Assembly: GCA_030272155.1 (NCBI GenBank)
Contig: CP126205.1
Span: forward strand, 608,501 to 672,500
DNA: 64,000 bases
DNA from: Tetradesmus obliquus
Taxonomy: Eukaryota; Chlorophyta; Chlorophyceae; Sphaeropleales; Scenedesmaceae
Reading direction: 5' to 3'
Both the position numbers and the translations under genes were made by a program. The notes beneath the pieces are model-generated. The model worked only from the letters and a program-made list of their open reading frames with translations, was not told where the DNA came from and made no database searches. Positions 1 through 11,077 of the stretch are shown one piece after another (position 1 is the first letter of the stretch; each line of letters opens with the position of its first letter).

Positions 1-397
1 GTGAGCTGCTGCTGTTATCAGTACCATTGGTTATCATTGCATGATCAAAGCCTGCTGAAGTCCGTCTGCTGTGAGCCACACAGCGTCCTCACAGCAGACG
101 GCATAATCGTGTGTCGCCCCTGGACCTGCGCATGCGCCCAGACGCCGCCAGCGGCCACCCGGGCAGGAGCTACACGTGATTTCAGCGGTGCTGCTTGCTG
201 CTACTGCTGATACTTTGGCATCTTGCTTATGCGCAAACATGAACACCACAATTTGAACTGCTTCCCAGTGCGTTGGCTCCTGATGCTCATACAAGTCCAC
301 CGGAGGTTTCAGAGAGCCAAACACTGTGCAAGTAGGCCACCGCGGGATTGATGGCTGCGCTGCTGCTGCACTCCTTATCAAACACCTTTTTGCACAT

Positions 398-454
398 GTC
401 TGTGTCGGCGCAATCCTTTGTGCTGTAACCCTTCGGCTACGGCCTCTCCTACAC
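398..454 (+). repeat. Decayed copy of the GH3 exon start
   Basis: This segment is a near copy of the first ~57 bases of the GH3 exon that begins at 530; it shares the stretch encoding the Pro-Phe-Gly-Tyr-Gly-Leu-Ser-Tyr motif. A TAA at 426-428 replaces the Tyr codon before Pro-Phe-Gly, so the copy cannot code in that frame. It lies upstream of the intact exon, in what should be the preceding intron. Confidence 0.8.
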
Positions 455-529
455 ACCTGCTGACAGTACTACTGCTTGGTGATGCTGCTGCTGCTGCTGC
501 TGCTAATGCTGCCGCCACGTGCTGTGCAG

Positions 530-1347
530 GTTTGTGTCGGATCCCTCCTTTGTGCTATACCCCTTTGGCTATGGCCTCTCCTACAGCAGCTTTGCCTACA
601 GCGACCTGGCGCTGCTCAAAAACGAAGAAAACGGCTGTGTCAACGTGGGCACGGAGCCGGCCTTCTGCTTCAGAATGACTGTTACTAACAGCGGCAGCGC
701 TGCGGGGGAGCACTCCGTGCCGCTGTTCCTCTCACACGAGCTGGCACGGGTGAGTGTGCAGGAGAGGGTGCCTGTGCTTTTGAGTGACTCACTCATGATG
801 TGCTTGCCAGCATCACGTGGGTGTTGGTTGCAGTCAGACCACTGCTGTTCCTGTCACATGAGCTGGCACGGGTGAGTGTGCAGAGGAGGTTGCGCGTGGC
901 TGTTTATTTGCTGTTTAATCCAGCGTTGCCCAAGTAGATGTGGGTACGGCACTGCCAGCTGCATATGCTCCGGATGGTGGACATGCATTGCAGCCGCACT
1001 CTAGCAGTCCGCAACGCGTGAAATGCTGCTTCTACAACACCTGCCGGCACGCTGTTGCAACAACAACTGCCTTCTCTGCCTTGCAGGGCAAGGACGGCTA
1101 CCCGCTGCAGTCGCTGCGCGCCTTCAAGCGCACCAAACTGCTGGAGCCAGGGGCCTGGGAAACACTCGAAATGCTGCTCAGCCAGTCTGACTTTGTCATG
1201 CCGAGGCCCTCTGATGGAATGAATGCGCTGCACCTGGGCCCCTGGAAGTTCACTGTGGGAAGTTTCGAGGGCGCGGCGGGAACTGGGGGACAGGTGGGAA
1301 GTATGCCGTCAGCCAGCTTGAGTGCTGAGGTGACACTGCCTTACTGA
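530..1347 (+). CDS. Glycoside hydrolase family 3, C-terminal fragment
   Basis: Two exons are read: 530-749 (acceptor CAG before 530, donor GTGAGT at 750) and 1087-1347 (acceptor TTGCAG, stop TGA), joined in phase 0. The first encodes LYPFGYGLSYSSF followed by MTVTNSGSAAGEHSV, the typical end of the GH3 second sugar-binding domain and the start of the fibronectin-III-like C-terminal domain. The second encodes GYPLQSLRAFKR and later PWKFTVGSFEG, matching the rest of that domain. GH3 enzymes are exo-acting beta-glucosidases or beta-xylosidases; the LYPFGYGLSY context is common in plant and fungal beta-xylosidases, but substrate cannot be decided here. Both catalytic residues would lie further 5', outside the window, so the gene is cut by the window edge. 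Partial exon copies flank the first exon. Confidence 0.87.
845..883 (+). repeat. Copy of the GH3 exon end with its donor site
   Basis: This repeats the last ~26 bases of the exon ending at 749 (coding for Leu-Phe-Leu-Ser-His-Glu-Leu-Ala-Arg) together with the GTGAGTGTGCAG start of the intron. It lies about 120 bp downstream inside that intron and offers a second, nearly identical 5' splice site. Confidence 0.8.
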
Positions 1348-2819
1348 AGTGTGATTAACGTGGCACAGATATGCATCACGGCAGCTCAGCAGGTCAAGAC
1401 TGAGCTGAAAAGTGATGAATTGTTTTGTGTCGCACAGTTGTGGAGGTGGCAGGCTGATGCAGCGCTAGCAGCACACTGCAACATGTGGTGCTGGGTTCGG
1501 CACTGCTGTATTGTGATAGCAAGGGAGCACTGGAAACAGCGGCAGGCCATGGTTAGCGCAGAGGTAGAGAACTGCAAAAGCCTAGTATGGTAGAGTCAGA
1601 AGGCTGCTGACTGCTCTATGGTGATTGAAGCAGGGTCCCATGACCTGTGAACGCACAGCCACCGCCAAGCAAGCTGCAGCTTCTAGCAGCGCTGGGGACG
1701 CGACGTCTGTTGGTGGGTTTGGGATGCTTCGTGTTCGTCACTTGGATCACAGTGGTTTGCACTGCTGCATTGTTGGCGGCATGCCAAGAGATTGCTTAGG
1801 GCTAAAACATAATATAGCATCAGGGGTCGAGAGCTTGAAGCAGAACACAACAGCCTGTGTTGTGCAGCTGGTCACTGGCACATCTGCTGGCTGGTTGACG
1901 GCTGTGTTGTTTCATGTACTTCTTTGCGTTATTCATAGCAAGCAGACTGCAGTGTAGCCTGCAGCACTTCTCAGCAGTCGCAGTAGGAGAGGAACGCACT
2001 GTATTAGCTGCCATTTTCAGTTTGACCTAAGCTGCAACGCTCTATTTGGTTTGGGAAAAGGCGGCAGTTGTAGCGTGCGCAGGATCACTAGGTAGCATTG
2101 TTGGTGCATTTTTGATAAAATAGCAAATACTTGATGTACTTCAGTCGCCGCCTTGCATGGGCCATGCTGCGCTGCCAGCGCATTAGTAATGCATTGGTAA
2201 TGCAGAGGCTGCGAGCTTGCGCTGTGCGCCTGCAAGCAGCATTGCTTGGGTTGTAACAAGCTTGGCTGCAGCAAGCAGTGAGACAGTCATACGGCCTGCA
2301 GTTGGCATGCCTTTCAAAGGCAGCAAGTTGCTGCCGCGCTCAGCATGCTTGCCAAGCGCAGACAGTGCAGTTGTGGCGCTGGAGCTGCAGTGAGGCAAGC
2401 AGCACTGGAACATGTGTTGCGGGCCATGTGATCCAAGGTGCCGTGAGCTGCATGTGCAAGTGAGCAAGTCTGTGTGATAACGTACGTGGTGTAAGGGATG
2501 CCAAGGAGTATGTAGATGCTGGCACAGCAATGGTAATCCCTTCCACAATTTGGCCGTATTATTCTAGTTGGACTGCGGCCATTGTGTTCTGAAAGGGCGC
2601 AATCGGCACTGTAGCAGCTACAAGATGGTGCTGATCACGGCCTGTCCAACACGTGCAGGCATGCAGCAGGGTGACACAACACAACACAAGAAATCGAAGA
2701 CACCTCTTAGCCACCACTGTGACAGCAGGTATACGTGAAAATTGTTATTCCGCCTCCACGATGAAGACATGGAGCCCAGGGTGCTGTTACAACATCAAAA
2801 CTTGAAGCCATGTACCAAA
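1348..2819. other. Intergenic, no gene recognised
   Basis: This lies between the GH3 stop and the Cys-rich gene on the opposite strand, so it should hold two convergent 3' ends. Short open frames occur on both strands but none shows a recognisable domain or a consistent splice pattern. Confidence 0.5.
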
Positions 2820-3345
2820 TCAAGCCTTGTGCAATTTGCAGCCACACTGCCCCTGCGTGCTATGGCAGCAGCGCTTGCAGCAGCCGTTTTTGCAAGCAAA
2901 TGCAGCATAGCTCCTGCACACCTGACACTTCGGCCTCATGGCACCCTGATGTCCCCGTCTATGGGCTGCTGCAGCAGGCTGTGCAGCTGCCTCCTGCTTG
3001 CGTGTGTTCCCTGCTTCTTGAACTGCTTTTGCTGTTGCTGCTGCTGCTTCTGCGTGCGCTGCTTCTGCTGCTGCCTTTCCTTCTGCTTCTTCTGCTGCTG
3101 CACGCTCTGCGGCACACCCGGCAGCTGCCTCATGCCTGCACTTCTTCCTGGTTGCTTGATCTGCTGCTTCCACTGCTGCTGCTGTTACTGCTGCTGCTGC
3201 ACACTCCGCAGCATCCGCTGCAACTGCCTCATGCCTGCGCTTCTTGCTGGTGTCTGCTGCTGCTGCTGCTTGAAGGGCTGTGCTTCTGCCGAACTGGCTG
3301 CTGACATGCCATCATACATGCTGGCAAGGCTCTTGCGCCACTGCA
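2820..3345 (-). CDS. C-terminal exon of an unidentified Cys-rich protein
   Basis: The minus strand has an open frame ending at a TGA at 2820. It encodes two degenerate copies of a basic/Ala-Glu-rich unit (KKRRHEAVAADAAECAAAA, then a related RKKCRHEA copy), an A/E/K-rich segment likely to be helical, and a terminal cluster of the form C-x2-C-x7-C-x3-CC-x2-CC-x6-C-x-C-x2-H. The spacing recalls the Cys-rich tail of DUS1-like tRNA-dihydrouridine synthases; this is a resemblance judged from memory, not a search result. The exon may start after TGCAG near 3345, where a second frame encodes WRKSLASMYDGMSAASSAE; joining the two frames needs a splice or an indel in the CAG run near 3260. No start was found in the ~480 bp before the upstream DRP gene, so the gene is incomplete as read and may be a relic. 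Confidence 0.4.
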
Positions 3346-3826
3346 TTACATTACATTACATACATTACATGCTCCACTGCAACCACCGCAGGGATGGCCA
3401 TGCAGCAACAGGGCAGGACAAACACAGATATGCCTGAGCTCAGGCTCGAGCCTCCACACAGTAGAACCATTGACACCGTCATAAGTACGTGCGCGCCACC
3501 TGGGCGTTCTACCACTCTGAAAGCTTCAACCTGATCACGATGAATGTGATATGCCCAGGCTGCCCCGCATACTCAGAAACACCATGACGACTGCGTTGCC
3601 ACTGCCAATATGCTGACCGCCGCGGAATGCAGCCAGCACTTTTGACGATCATCACTCCAGCACTCCAGTCAAAGCCAGTGGAATTTTTGGCCCATTCTTC
3701 AACACCGAGCGATTTGAGTAGGTGATACACGCATCAACAACAATGTGCCCATTCACAGAGCTGCTGGCCGCAGGCCATTGTATTTCCCAGACCCAGATGA
3801 CTTCAAAGTCACGCAGCACCACAGCC
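3346..3826. other. Spacer with (CATTA)n repeat
   Basis: A CATTA pentanucleotide array lies at about 3343-3370. On the plus strand around 3490-3590 there is an odd short frame encoding FNLITMNVICPGCPAYSE, with a Cys pair and low-repeat composition, possibly a relic of a mobile element or gene. I could not identify it and found no open continuation. Confidence 0.35.
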
Positions 3827-5045
3827 CTAGAACCTCTCGAGGATCCTCCTCACGTTGTGCAGCTGCTCCAGCTGCTGCTTCAGCTGCGCACGCAGCTCAG
3901 CAGTAGAGGCATCCTCGGACATCAGCTGCTCCGCAGTCGGCTGCTGCTGCTGCCGCAGCGCCTGCCCAGCCGCTGCTGCCCCTCCATTGGCTGGCGCGCC
4001 ATCAGCTGTAGCACCATCCGCGTTTACTGCTGCCAAGTCTGCTGCAGCGCGCTTGACCAGCAGCTCATCAAGTTCTTTGCAGTAATGAGCTAGCAGGAAG
4101 TGCTTCAGGTGCAGCGGCACACCATCAATCACACGCTTGCTGGCCACTTTGAAGTAGGCTAGTGTGCCTGCCACTAACTTCAGCAAGCCCTCCACACCCT
4201 CTGTTTTCTGTGGGGTGTTGTAATGAAGGAGCGGGTGGTGCATGTGAACAGCGATGTGGTTAGGCAAATGCACACATTGCAGTGCAGTGCAATGCAAGGA
4301 ACTGCAGAGTGATTGCTGCAGGGTGCTGCAACATCAGTGACTCCTTGCAAGATGCTGCTGAGCTGCTGTTTTTGAGCCAGGCTCTGCACGCAGCCGGGCA
4401 CCTTGACCTGCAGATGGGTCAGATTGCGTGACATGGCTGCATATGCATAGCAGCATTCGTCCGCAGCTGCTGCTGCGGCTCCAATTCAACTGCTGTCTTG
4501 GCTGCGGGCAGCGCACCTGCTTCTTCTTAGCACGCAGCAGCTCCAGGTCTTCCTTGCTGATGCCCAATAGAGTCAGTGCCTGGCTGACGCCGGCATCATG
4601 ATTGTTGTCGATCGAGCCGAAGGCGCTGCTGCTGCTGCTGCTGCTGCCGTACATGCGCTTAGTCAGCATGTCAAGGAAGCGCTGCATGCTGTCTGTGTAG
4701 TAGCGGCCGTTCTGCACGGGCAGCAGAGGGGCAGCAGGGGGGCAGCGGACGGGCAGCAGTTGTATCTTGGGGTGGCAGGACACCTCTGCCAGGGAGGTGC
4801 AGCAGGTAGAGAATGTGATGAATGGACTTCTTCAACACCTTTCAGGCTGTTGACTTTGATCACGCAGCCCGGTAACATGCTCACATTGATGCAAGCACAC
4901 ATTTTTCTATCATCATGCATGCATGAAGCCAAGTTATCGCCCCCACCTGCGTCCATGTCTCCTCATGCTCCATTGCCATGAGGTGCTCCAGGCGCTGCTT
5001 GGTGTCCTCCACCAGACCCTGCAGCACCTCGTACAGCAGGTCCCT

Positions 5046-5078
<33 letters not shown>

Positions 5079-5801
5079 CTGGTGAGAGGCAACATGCCTA
5101 CATCGGATGCATCCAGCATCCTGGCAGCTGCAGCACATCACAAAGCACGCCCTGCAGCAGTAACAACCACCGTAGTAACCGTGGCCAGCTGCTAGTGTCA
5201 TGCTCCTCCTGCGAGTCAGCAGCAACCCAAGGTGCAGCTGGATGCTCCTTGGGTTGCACCTGCCTGCTGGCCTTTGAGAGAGGATAGTTACACCTGGCAC
5301 CATCTTTAGATGGTGTGAGCCACAACAGGGTGAACACGTGGTTTGAGACCCGAAAAAGAGAGTTAACACCATAGAACACGATGCACGATGCACACTGTGC
5401 CCCCCACCCACCTGAAATACGCTTCAGCCGGCGCAAACTGCCCAAAGTGCTGCTGCACCAGCCGTGCAGTCAGCTGCAGCAGCAGCTCCTCCACGTCATG
5501 CAGGCAGACCTGCGCTGCAGCATCCCAGCGGCCCTTCAGCTCCTGCACCAGCTCCTGGACAACACGGAAAGGGAAGAACTCTGGCAACTCGTCTGTCCTG
5601 TACTTGTCTGCCAGCTCTCGCACCCTGTCGAGTGTGATCACACCCACAGGCTGCTGCTGCTGCTGCTGCGGTGCTGCGGCCGCTTCTCCTTCAGTTGCTG
5701 CAGCAGAACCTCCCGCTGCTGCTGCTGCTGCTGCTGCTGCAGTGCTCTGGGTGACCATCCAGAAGTCAGGAGAGTCCTCCTGCAGCTCCTGGCTACTGCT
5801 G

Positions 5802-5837
<36 letters not shown>

Positions 5838-8800
5838 GCGGCTGCTGCAATGCCGCCAAAGGTAAACCCCACGGGCTGCTGCTGGGAGCCCTGCTGCAGC
5901 TGCACAATGGGCCGAGCCTGCATCACTGCATCTTTGAATGCGCGGTAGTGGCTGTCTTCTGATCTGAAGAAGGCCACATCACCCCTGCCCTGCACTGCAT
6001 CCCGCACTGACTCGCTGAGGGACCGCAGGCGCCTGAACAGCTCTAGGCTGCAGTCAGACGAGGGGGGCGGCGGCAGCTGCTGCAGCTGGCTGTTGACCTG
6101 CGGCAGTAAGCATGTGGAGGGGCGGACGCAGCAGCAGCAGCACATCAAGCTGGAGCAGCACGAGGCAGTTTCAGCAGCACATTGAGGGTAGCCAGGAGTG
6201 TGTATGAGAGAGGAAGGCCGCATCACCCCTGCCCTGCACTGCGTCCCGCACTGACTTGCTGAGGCCCCGCAGCCGCCTGAACAGCTCTAGGCTGCAATCG
6301 GAGGAGGGAGGTGGCGGCAGTGCCTGCAGCTGGGCAGTGACCTGCGGAGAAGTGGGTGGATGGGGAAGGGAGGGGAAGGGAGGACCCAGCAACAGCAGCA
6401 GCAACAGGTCCAGCGGGAGCAGCCAAGGGCAGTTTTAGCGAGAAACAATGGAGGCAAACAGTGTGTTGGTAAAAACACCACATTGTCCCTGCCCTTGACT
6501 GAGTCGCTGAGGCCCTGCAGCCGCCTGAACAGCTCTAGGCTGCAGTCAGACGAGGGAGGCGGGGGCAGCGCCTGCAGCTGGCTATTGACCTGCAGCCGTT
6601 GCAAAACGCAAGTTGTTGAAACCAGCAGCAGCAGGTTGAGTGGGTAGTAGCGGGAAGAGCTAGGCTGCAGTCAGAGGAGGGAGGTGGCGGCAGCGCCTGC
6701 AGCTGGCTGCTGACCTGCAGCAGTGCCATTGCAGGCGTGGCAAGGAGTAGACCAAGCAGCAGCAGCAGCAGCAGCAGGCAGATCAAGTAGCAGGCAGCAG
6801 GGGGTCGGGCTGCAGCAGGCAAGTGTATGTCGAAGAATCATATGCCACAAATGCAGCAATGAGGATGGCCATACCGTGCATATTGACCAGTCAACCTGCT
6901 ATCACAGCTTTGTATATCTAGCGCAATGCATGGCTTCACATTAGCTGCCTTCAGGTACGTAACAGCCACTGACACGTGTGTCGCTGTGGCAAGTTGCAAT
7001 TCAAGCTTACAACCGCTGAGCGCCAGGGGCGTTGAAGCATTGAACTGCAGTTCGTATCGTGCTGCTGCCTTACCGCTGTCAGCAACAATTTGGGTTTTTT
7101 GATTTCAAAGTTTGAATTGAATGAACATTTTGTTTCTTTATATTTTGATGTGAATAAATATAAGATACTTTGTTTTTGTTTTTGTTATGTTTGAAAAGAA
7201 CGCAAATTTTTGTTTTTTACTTTGAACTCAACGCAATGTTGTTTTCCAAAAAGGACACCCCCGCCTCACCTGAGCCAGCCCCTGCTCCAATGCGTGCTTC
7301 ATGCCCGGCAACTCTCGCTGAGTCAGCGCCACCAGCTGCCTGCTCAGCTGCTGCCGCAGCGCACCCACACCAAAGCGATCCCGCACAGTCCGGCTGACTC
7401 TTGGATCACTGGCTGAAAAAGGCATCAGTCGCAAAGAAATGCGCCTCTTCGGCTGCTGCTTCCGCTGCGCTCATGTTGTTGTTGATGTCTTTTTGGGATG
7501 GGTTGACGACCACATAGTAACCCAGGCGCAGAGGGTAGCTCTCACCCTGCGGCAGCAGCAGCAGCAGCAGGAGCAGCGGCAGCAGCAGCAACGTAGAAAC
7601 CCCACGTCATGACCCGCCCTGGCCACCAGTACCATCTCACATACCTATACAGGTCTGGTGACCGGCTGGCTGCACGCTGTGTGGATTCAATGTGCATGGT
7701 GATTGCATGTGCAGCACGTGCAGCACCCAGGATGCTGCAGGTTGTACAACCTCTCAATTTCCCGCAGCTGCATGCTTCAGCACTCTCCGGCTCCTTGTGC
7801 TGCAGCAAATGCCGACCCCACACCACCTTCACCCACCTGCAGCACTGGCGGCCAGGTGTCGTGTGTGCCCTGCTGCTGCCCTCACTATGTACGACCCAGG
7901 TGCAGCACAGCCAGCTGCAGCCCCCTGATTCACGCCAACCACCCCCACCCACCTGCAGCACTGGCAGCCAGGTGTTGTGTGTGCCCCGCTGCTGCTGCTG
8001 CAGGCTGCACTACGTTTGGTTTGCAGCACACTGCTCAGCAGGCACATGCAGTTCCTGCCTTGCATTGCCCCCCCCCCCCCCCCACCTGCAGCACCGGCAG
8101 CCGAGTGTCGTGTGCGCATGCCTCGATCTGGTCGGCCTTGGTGAGCACGCCAATGGTGCGCCGCCCTTCCCTGTCCTCCTCACGTGCCAGCTGCACCACC
8201 AGCTGCAGAGCATAACACAAATAACAGCGATTAGCATACAGCCATGTCCTTTGAATGTGATGGTGACAACAGCCTCGTCTCGTGGCAGTGCAGCAGCCAG
8301 GCAATCACACCTTGCAGTAACGCTGCTGTCACAGCACCCCACCCACCTGGTTGATTGATCGCAACCTTGCAGTTGCTGACAGTTCTGTTAGGACATTTGC
8401 GGTTGCCAAGCACAATGCAACACAGCGCAGATGACAACAATGACGCCACTACCGCCCCACAACTGGTTGTCATTGTCGTCCTGGCAGGCAATGGCGGCCA
8501 CTACAAATAACAAACAACACTGTCCCATGGGCTGCGCATCACTCATTCAACAAACCATGGTAGTCCCGTGCTAGTCACATGCACAGCCGCACCTGGTTGT
8601 CGACGTGGTGCTGGCAGGTGATGGTAGCCACTCTTGAATTACACTGTCCCATGGCTGCGCAGCACTCATTCAACAAACCATGATAGTCCCTTGCTGATCA
8701 CACACACAGCCGCACCTGGTTGGCTGCACCTGTGGCCACTTTCAAAACAACACTGTCCCATGGCTGCGCAGCACTCAATTAATGATGTCCCTTGCCAGTC

Positions 8801-9224
8801 ACAGCCCCCCCCCCCCCCCCACTTGGTTCTCGTCGTCGTGCTGGCAGGTGATGGTGGCCACTTTTCGATTACACTTTCCCACGGCTGCGCAGCACTCACT
8901 CAACAATCCATGGTAGTTCCTTGCTAGTCACAGGCCTTGCTTCCCACCTCTTTGTCGATGTCATCCCTGCAAGTTATGGTTGCCACAATGATGGCACGCT
9001 TGCTGGATATGTAGTGCCGCACCAGCTGCTGCACCAGCTCCACATTCGACCCATAATCAGCCTGCTCAGTTTGGATGATGCCAGGCAGGTCAATCAGTGC
9101 CAGATCCACGTCAGCACCTGGGCAGCAGCGGCAGCAGCAGCAGCAGCAGCAAAACAATGGTTGTTTGGTCTGGATGATGCCAGGAAGGCCGGTCAGCGCC
9201 AGGTCCACGTCAGCACCTGAGAGG

Positions 9225-9274
<50 letters not shown>

Positions 9275-10669
9275 TTGGCTGTTCGGTCTGGATGATGCCA
9301 GGAAGATCAAACAATGCCAGGTCCACATCAGCACATGACAGGGCAGCAGCAGCAGCAGCAGAGCGCCACAAGCAGCAAAGGCAGAGGGGTTGGTGGCAGG
9401 TGTCAGCCGCAATGCAAGGATTCACGTGAAGTTTTGCCTGACGGCGCTGCTGCTGTCGAAAGGGGCAGGAGCACCGCCAGACCCTCGACAACGCTGCCAG
9501 CACAGCGACCTGCTCTTACCGGTGATCTCCAGCACCACCACATTGCGTGTGAACTGCAGCTGGTCAGCGGGAACTGCAGCTGCAAGCCCAGCCGTTTTGC
9601 TGCCGCTGCCGCTGCTGCTGCCAGCGAGGCCGCTCTCTGCTGCTGCGCCGTTACTGTCTGCGTCTACCGCTGCTGCTGCTGCTGCTGCTGCAGAGTCAGC
9701 GTACTGCACAAAGATGTCGAGCGGTGTATCAGGGTTGAGCAGTGCGCGCTGTGCTGCTGCGATGTAGTGGTGCAGCTGGTCCTTCTGGTCCTGGTTTAGG
9801 GCTTCGAAGGCCAGCTCCTTTGGTGCTGTCTCCAGCTGCTTGTTGTCCTTGCTGTATTCACGGCGCAGCTTGATCTGGCAGTACCAGCTGGCACCAGGCA
9901 CTGTGGGGGGCGCTGTGGAGAGGCGCACCTGCAGCAGCAGCAGCAGCAGCAGACCAGCAGTGCATTCACCTAGTGCACCCAGTCAATGGTGATACACACA
10001 TCATGCCTGCTATAGTGACATCCCCGAGGCTAGGGCAGGACACAACTTGGTATGTGCCGCAGGTGCAGGCCTTTGCAAGCAGGCTAGGGCTGCATGTATG
10101 TCAGCAACAGCAGCGTGCTTGTGACAGCGTCGCTTGCTGCTTGGGATGTCAGCATGTCAAGCACTGGACATCGCCCATGCATTGCTGCTGCATTGCTGCT
10201 GCATTGCTGCTACATTGTTGCACTGCGAGGGCCCCTCACCTCAGTGGGGCACTTGGTGCAGGTGCCTGCAGCTCGTGGCAGCCTCACACCACACAGCCGC
10301 TCCAGCAGGGACGACTTGCCTGCAAAACGGGTGATCAGTGCTGTTGATATAGTGGTGCAGTGGTGAATCGGTGTACATGCACGCTTTGTTGCTCAACCAG
10401 CACCGCAGATCACAACCAAAGACAGCACAGTGGCATGCATGGCACACGCGGTCCCTTACAGGTGTTCAACCTGGAGGTATAAACCTCGTATCATCCTGCA
10501 GATGTGTCTTACCTGCAGACTGGTTGCCGCAGACTACCATGCAAGGCAATTCCAGTTGGAACTGTGCTCCAGCATCGCCCAGCTGGTTGACTAACTTGAT
10601 CAGCTTCCTTGACTTCTCGTTGTAGGCGCTTTTCTCAAAAGTCGGGGCAGCATTTTCTTCTTGTTCAAT
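3827..10669 (-). CDS. Dynamin-related GTPase DRP-A (GTPase-middle-GED type)
   Basis: Large GTPase of the dynamin/Mx/plant DRP4 kind, expected to self-assemble and remodel membranes. Ten exons on the minus strand: 10513-10669, 10240-10319, 9520-9928, 8948-9117, 8086-8202, 7270-7546, 5412-6097, 4947-5043, 4517-4711, 3827-4207. Motifs in order: G1 GNQSAGKSS (split by an intron after the Ala codon), G2 Thr in CTKCPTEVRL, G3 DLPG in IDLPGIIQTE, G4 TKAD in GVLTKADQIE. The middle/stalk region follows, and the last exon is a GTPase effector domain (AYFKVASKRVIDGVPLHLKHFL). No PH or Pro-rich domain is seen, about 855 residues in all. Two oddities: exon 7270-7546 has 277 nt against 276 in DRP-B, giving a +1 frameshift near a T run at ~7410 (indel or assembly error); and the codon matching the DRP-B start ATG is ATT, so the true start may lie upstream. 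Confidence 0.9.
6211..6719 (-). repeat. Three shortened copies of the DRP-A stalk exon start
   Basis: Copies at about 6211-6345, 6481-6594 and 6661-6719 repeat the first part of the exon that starts at 6097 (LPPPPSSDCSLELFRRL segment). Matching length falls with distance: roughly 135, 114 and 60 bp. Each keeps a CAG acceptor just before the Val/Ala-type first codon. All lie in the intron between exons 7270-7546 and 5412-6097. Confidence 0.85.
7081..7252. other. AT-rich island inside a DRP-A intron
   Basis: This stretch is strikingly T- and A-rich (long T runs, repeated TTTGAA motifs) compared with the surrounding GC- and triplet-rich DNA. It abuts the donor side of the exon ending at 7270. 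No frame or terminal repeats were recognised; it could be a small transposon remnant or an organelle-derived insert. Confidence 0.5.
7829..7987 (-). repeat. Two copies of the DRP-A G4-exon end with donor
   Basis: Copies at about 7829-7871 and 7946-7987 repeat the last codons of exon 8086-8202 (coding for Asp-Thr-Arg-Leu-Pro-Val-Leu-Gln) and the GTGGG intron start. They lie downstream in the following intron. The intact exon's donor is followed by a run of 16 G on the sense strand (C run at 8068-8083). Confidence 0.85.
8463..8862 (-). repeat. Four copies of the DRP-A exon-4 end
   Basis: Copies at about 8463-8502, 8592-8631, 8715-8740 and 8821-8862 match the end of exon 8948-9117 (VATITCRDDIDKE) plus the intron start, at intervals of about 100-130 bp. 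They carry substitutions and one is shortened. A second 16-base C run lies at 8805-8820, beside the nearest copy. Flanking intron sequence (an ACACTGTCCCATGGCTGCGC motif) is repeated too, so the unit is exon end plus intron. Confidence 0.85.
9166..9345 (-). repeat. Two copies of the DRP-A exon-4 start (G3 motif)
   Basis: Segments at about 9166-9217 and 9295-9345 repeat the first ~50 bases of the exon starting at 9117. They encode diverged versions of GADVDLALIDLPGIIQTE; the nearer has GLPG and the farther keeps DLPG. Both sit upstream in the preceding intron, each next to a CAG-rich tract (CTG on the sense strand). Confidence 0.87.
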
Positions 10670-11077
10670 GCTTTCTGAAGCAATGTGCGCTTCTGTGTGC
10701 CAGATCAAGGCAGTAGATGGATGGCAGGAATTTCACTGCTTGTTGAGGTACAGACACCTGTGTCTAGTTCAAATCGCCGGTGAAGCGCCTAACAAGCGCG
10801 ATCCCACCAGCCTTTTCAAAAAACGTGATCCCGTTGCAGGCACGGATAATCCTGCTGTGGCAGGTACAGATTCCGTGCGTTTCAAAAATGACAGTAACCC
10901 GCAGGTACGGTAAACGACCTCAGGTGCAAAAGTTCTAAATCAAGCACACGCGTTCAAATTGCTTGCTGCAATGTGCAGCATGGTGGCTATACACCTGCTT
11001 CGCGTGTGACGATATATGAAGATAGTGAAGTACAGCTGACAGTACGTGTGTGCCGTTGCCCACAGCTGTTCCTTGCG
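10670..11077. other. Divergent upstream region, DRP-A / UBL-RING
   Basis: About 400 bp separate the DRP-A first coding exon from the UBL-RING start on the other strand, so it probably holds both promoters and any 5' leader exon of DRP-A. Short imperfect direct repeats containing GGCAGGTACAGA-like words occur at 10750-10915. No core promoter element is clear. Confidence 0.4.

Noticed and set aside
4330..4425. Possible extra DRP-A exon (VKVPGCVQSLAQKQQLSSIL)
   Set aside because: Exons 4517-4711 and 3827-4207 already join in phase 0 and DRP-B lacks an equivalent, so it is not needed.
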